From the NCBI GenBank assembly GCA_964579675.1, contig CAZOIA010000281.1, positions 1 to 5,917 on the forward strand: a DNA stretch of 5,917 nucleotides, read 5' to 3'. The DNA comes from CAZOIA01 sp964579675. GTDB taxonomy: Bacteria > Planctomycetota > Phycisphaerae > UBA1845 > PWPN01. Position numbers and translations under genes: made by a program. The notes beneath the pieces were generated by a model. The model saw only the letters and a list, made by a program, of their open reading frames with translations. It made no database searches and was not told where the DNA came from. Below, piece after piece: positions 5,207 to 5,917 of this stretch; position 1 is the first letter of the stretch; each line of letters opens with the position of its first letter.

Positions 5207-5917
5207 CTATTCTCCATCGTTAGTCCTTGGCCGAGCCGCTTCGGTCGTGTCATCGGGGGCGTCTTGAGACGCTATCGCGGTGAGGTCCAAGGCCTTTACC
5301 CTGGGGGCAAACGTTTTCCTGAAGAGCCCGACCTTATTCACCAACCAGTCACAGTACTCAGGCCACGCATCGCGGTTGCGAAGATCGGCGTGCCGAGTCA
5401 AGGCGATGATCTTGTCTCGATTGTCCGGGTTGGGGTTCCAGGTCAGCTTCTGGCCGATCTCCGACTCGATTTCCTCTCGTTGGCTTTCCAACTGTGGCAG
5501 TGCTGCATCCGCGACCTTGTTGGAGATGTAGACGCGGACGCCGATGCGGTTTTCGTACGTATTGGCTATGTTGGATAGGAGGATTCCCGCTCTTCCGAGT
5601 ACAACGTCAAACCAATACTGGGGGCGGGGCGTTTGTGCGGACGCGACAACCTTCGCGGCGAGTAAACGTGTGCGAAACTCTGTCCAGAACTCAAGCTGCA
5701 GTCTCTTCGTTTCAGTCAGATCCTCCGATGCCTTTCCGATGGCCGCCTTACGCGTCGTTCCGGGGGGGCGGCTTACCACATTGAACTTCAGGGCCGGGCG
5801 GGACTGGTCGATCTGCCACAACTCCGCCATGACACCATAGAAAGCAAGATCGTCGTCGGTGTGGTCGTTCAACCAGTCGAGCGCTTTGTGGTGCTCCTCC
5901 GTAAACTCCTCGGCGAG
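5207..5917 (-). CDS. DUF4268-domain protein, C-terminal part (gene continues beyond right edge)
   Basis: This is the C-terminal portion of a DUF4268 family protein. Landmarks in order are FTEEHHKALDWLNDHTDDD, FYGVMAELWQI, KFNVVSRP, LQLEFWTEFRTRLL, TPRPQYWFDVVLGR, GVRVYISNKVADAALPQLE, LTWNPNPDNRDKIIAL and RDAWPEYCDWL. The frame is open through the 15 codons from 5872 to the window edge, and these codons also fit the family, so the TTG at 5872 is not the start; the N-terminal part lies outside. In the family that part looks like a restriction-endonuclease-like domain. The function is not established; members are frequent near restriction-modification and other defence genes. The last 25 or so residues are low-complexity (SQDAPDDTTEAARPRTNDGE) before a TAG at 5207-5209. 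No frameshift is visible in the part present. It is codirectional with the MNT fragment, 173 bp away. Confidence 0.85.
   Translation of the reverse strand, partial: LAEEFTEEHHKALDWLNDHTDDDLAFYGVMAELWQIDQSRPALKFNVVSRPPGTTRKAAIGKASEDLTETKRLQLEFWTEFRTRLLAAKVVASAQTPRPQYWFDVVLGRAGILLSNIANTYENRIGVRVYISNKVADAALPQLESQREEIESEIGQKLTWNPNPDNRDKIIALTRHADLRNRDAWPEYCDWLVNKVGLFRKTFAPRVKALDLTAIASQDAPDDTTEAARPRTNDGE

Noticed and set aside
4794..5267. Continuation of the IS66 frame to 212 codons
   Set aside because: Beyond codon 55 it is antisense MNT and intergenic DNA, with no transposase motifs.
5117..5872. Plus-strand frames opposite the DUF4268 gene
   Set aside because: The minus-strand frame matches DUF4268 over its whole length; the plus-strand frames are shadows.

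Overview
The window is GC-rich bacterial accessory DNA, most likely from the Planctomycetota or a related uncultured lineage. The best clue is the integrase. From memory of that family, its GFGN in place of the usual box I arginine, and its YxxR-H in place of HxxR-H, resemble planctomycetal tyrosine recombinases. The other proteins (replication-relaxation, DUF4365, MNT, DUF4268, IS66) are typical of genomic islands and do not fix the taxon. No RNA gene, CRISPR array or complete insertion sequence was found.

Layout, left to right. Positions 5-48 hold two 25-bp-spaced copies of a TGGCCGGTTTT motif that resemble insertion-sequence end repeats. A tyrosine recombinase (39-1148, +) runs out of the second copy. 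Convergent to it and overlapping its end by 21 bp is an excisionase-like helix-turn-helix protein (1128-1481, -). That gene is joined through a TGATG stop/start overlap to a possible small cysteine-containing protein (1481-1702, -). Divergent from these is a replication-relaxation family gene (1724-2707, +) split by one in-frame TAA at 2162-2164. It is followed directly by an internal piece of a class II ribonucleotide reductase gene, nrdJ (about 2716-3240, -). That piece abuts a DUF4365 protein with a large conserved-looking C-terminal region (3230-4516, +), which lacks its normal N-terminus. Next come the first 55 codons of an IS66-type transposase (4629-about 4793, +). These join tail to tail to a 3'-truncated MNT nucleotidyltransferase (about 4794-5033, -). 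A DUF4268 protein (5207 to the right edge, -) enters from outside the window.

Taken together this looks like an eroding, mosaic genomic island. It has an integrase/excisionase-like module at the left and remnants of defence or toxin-antitoxin cargo (a DUF4365 nuclease-like protein, an MNT antitoxin-like protein, DUF4268) at the right. At least three junctions (about 2710, about 3240, about 4794) fuse one coding sequence directly to another with no intergenic DNA. Because GC-rich reading frames stay open across these junctions, several long frames here are chimeras and should not be taken as real proteins. The alternative is a misassembled metagenomic contig, which reads spanning the junctions would settle. 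No clearly new multi-gene system can be demonstrated. The most promising item for novelty is the DUF4365 protein with its unrecognised C-terminal region.
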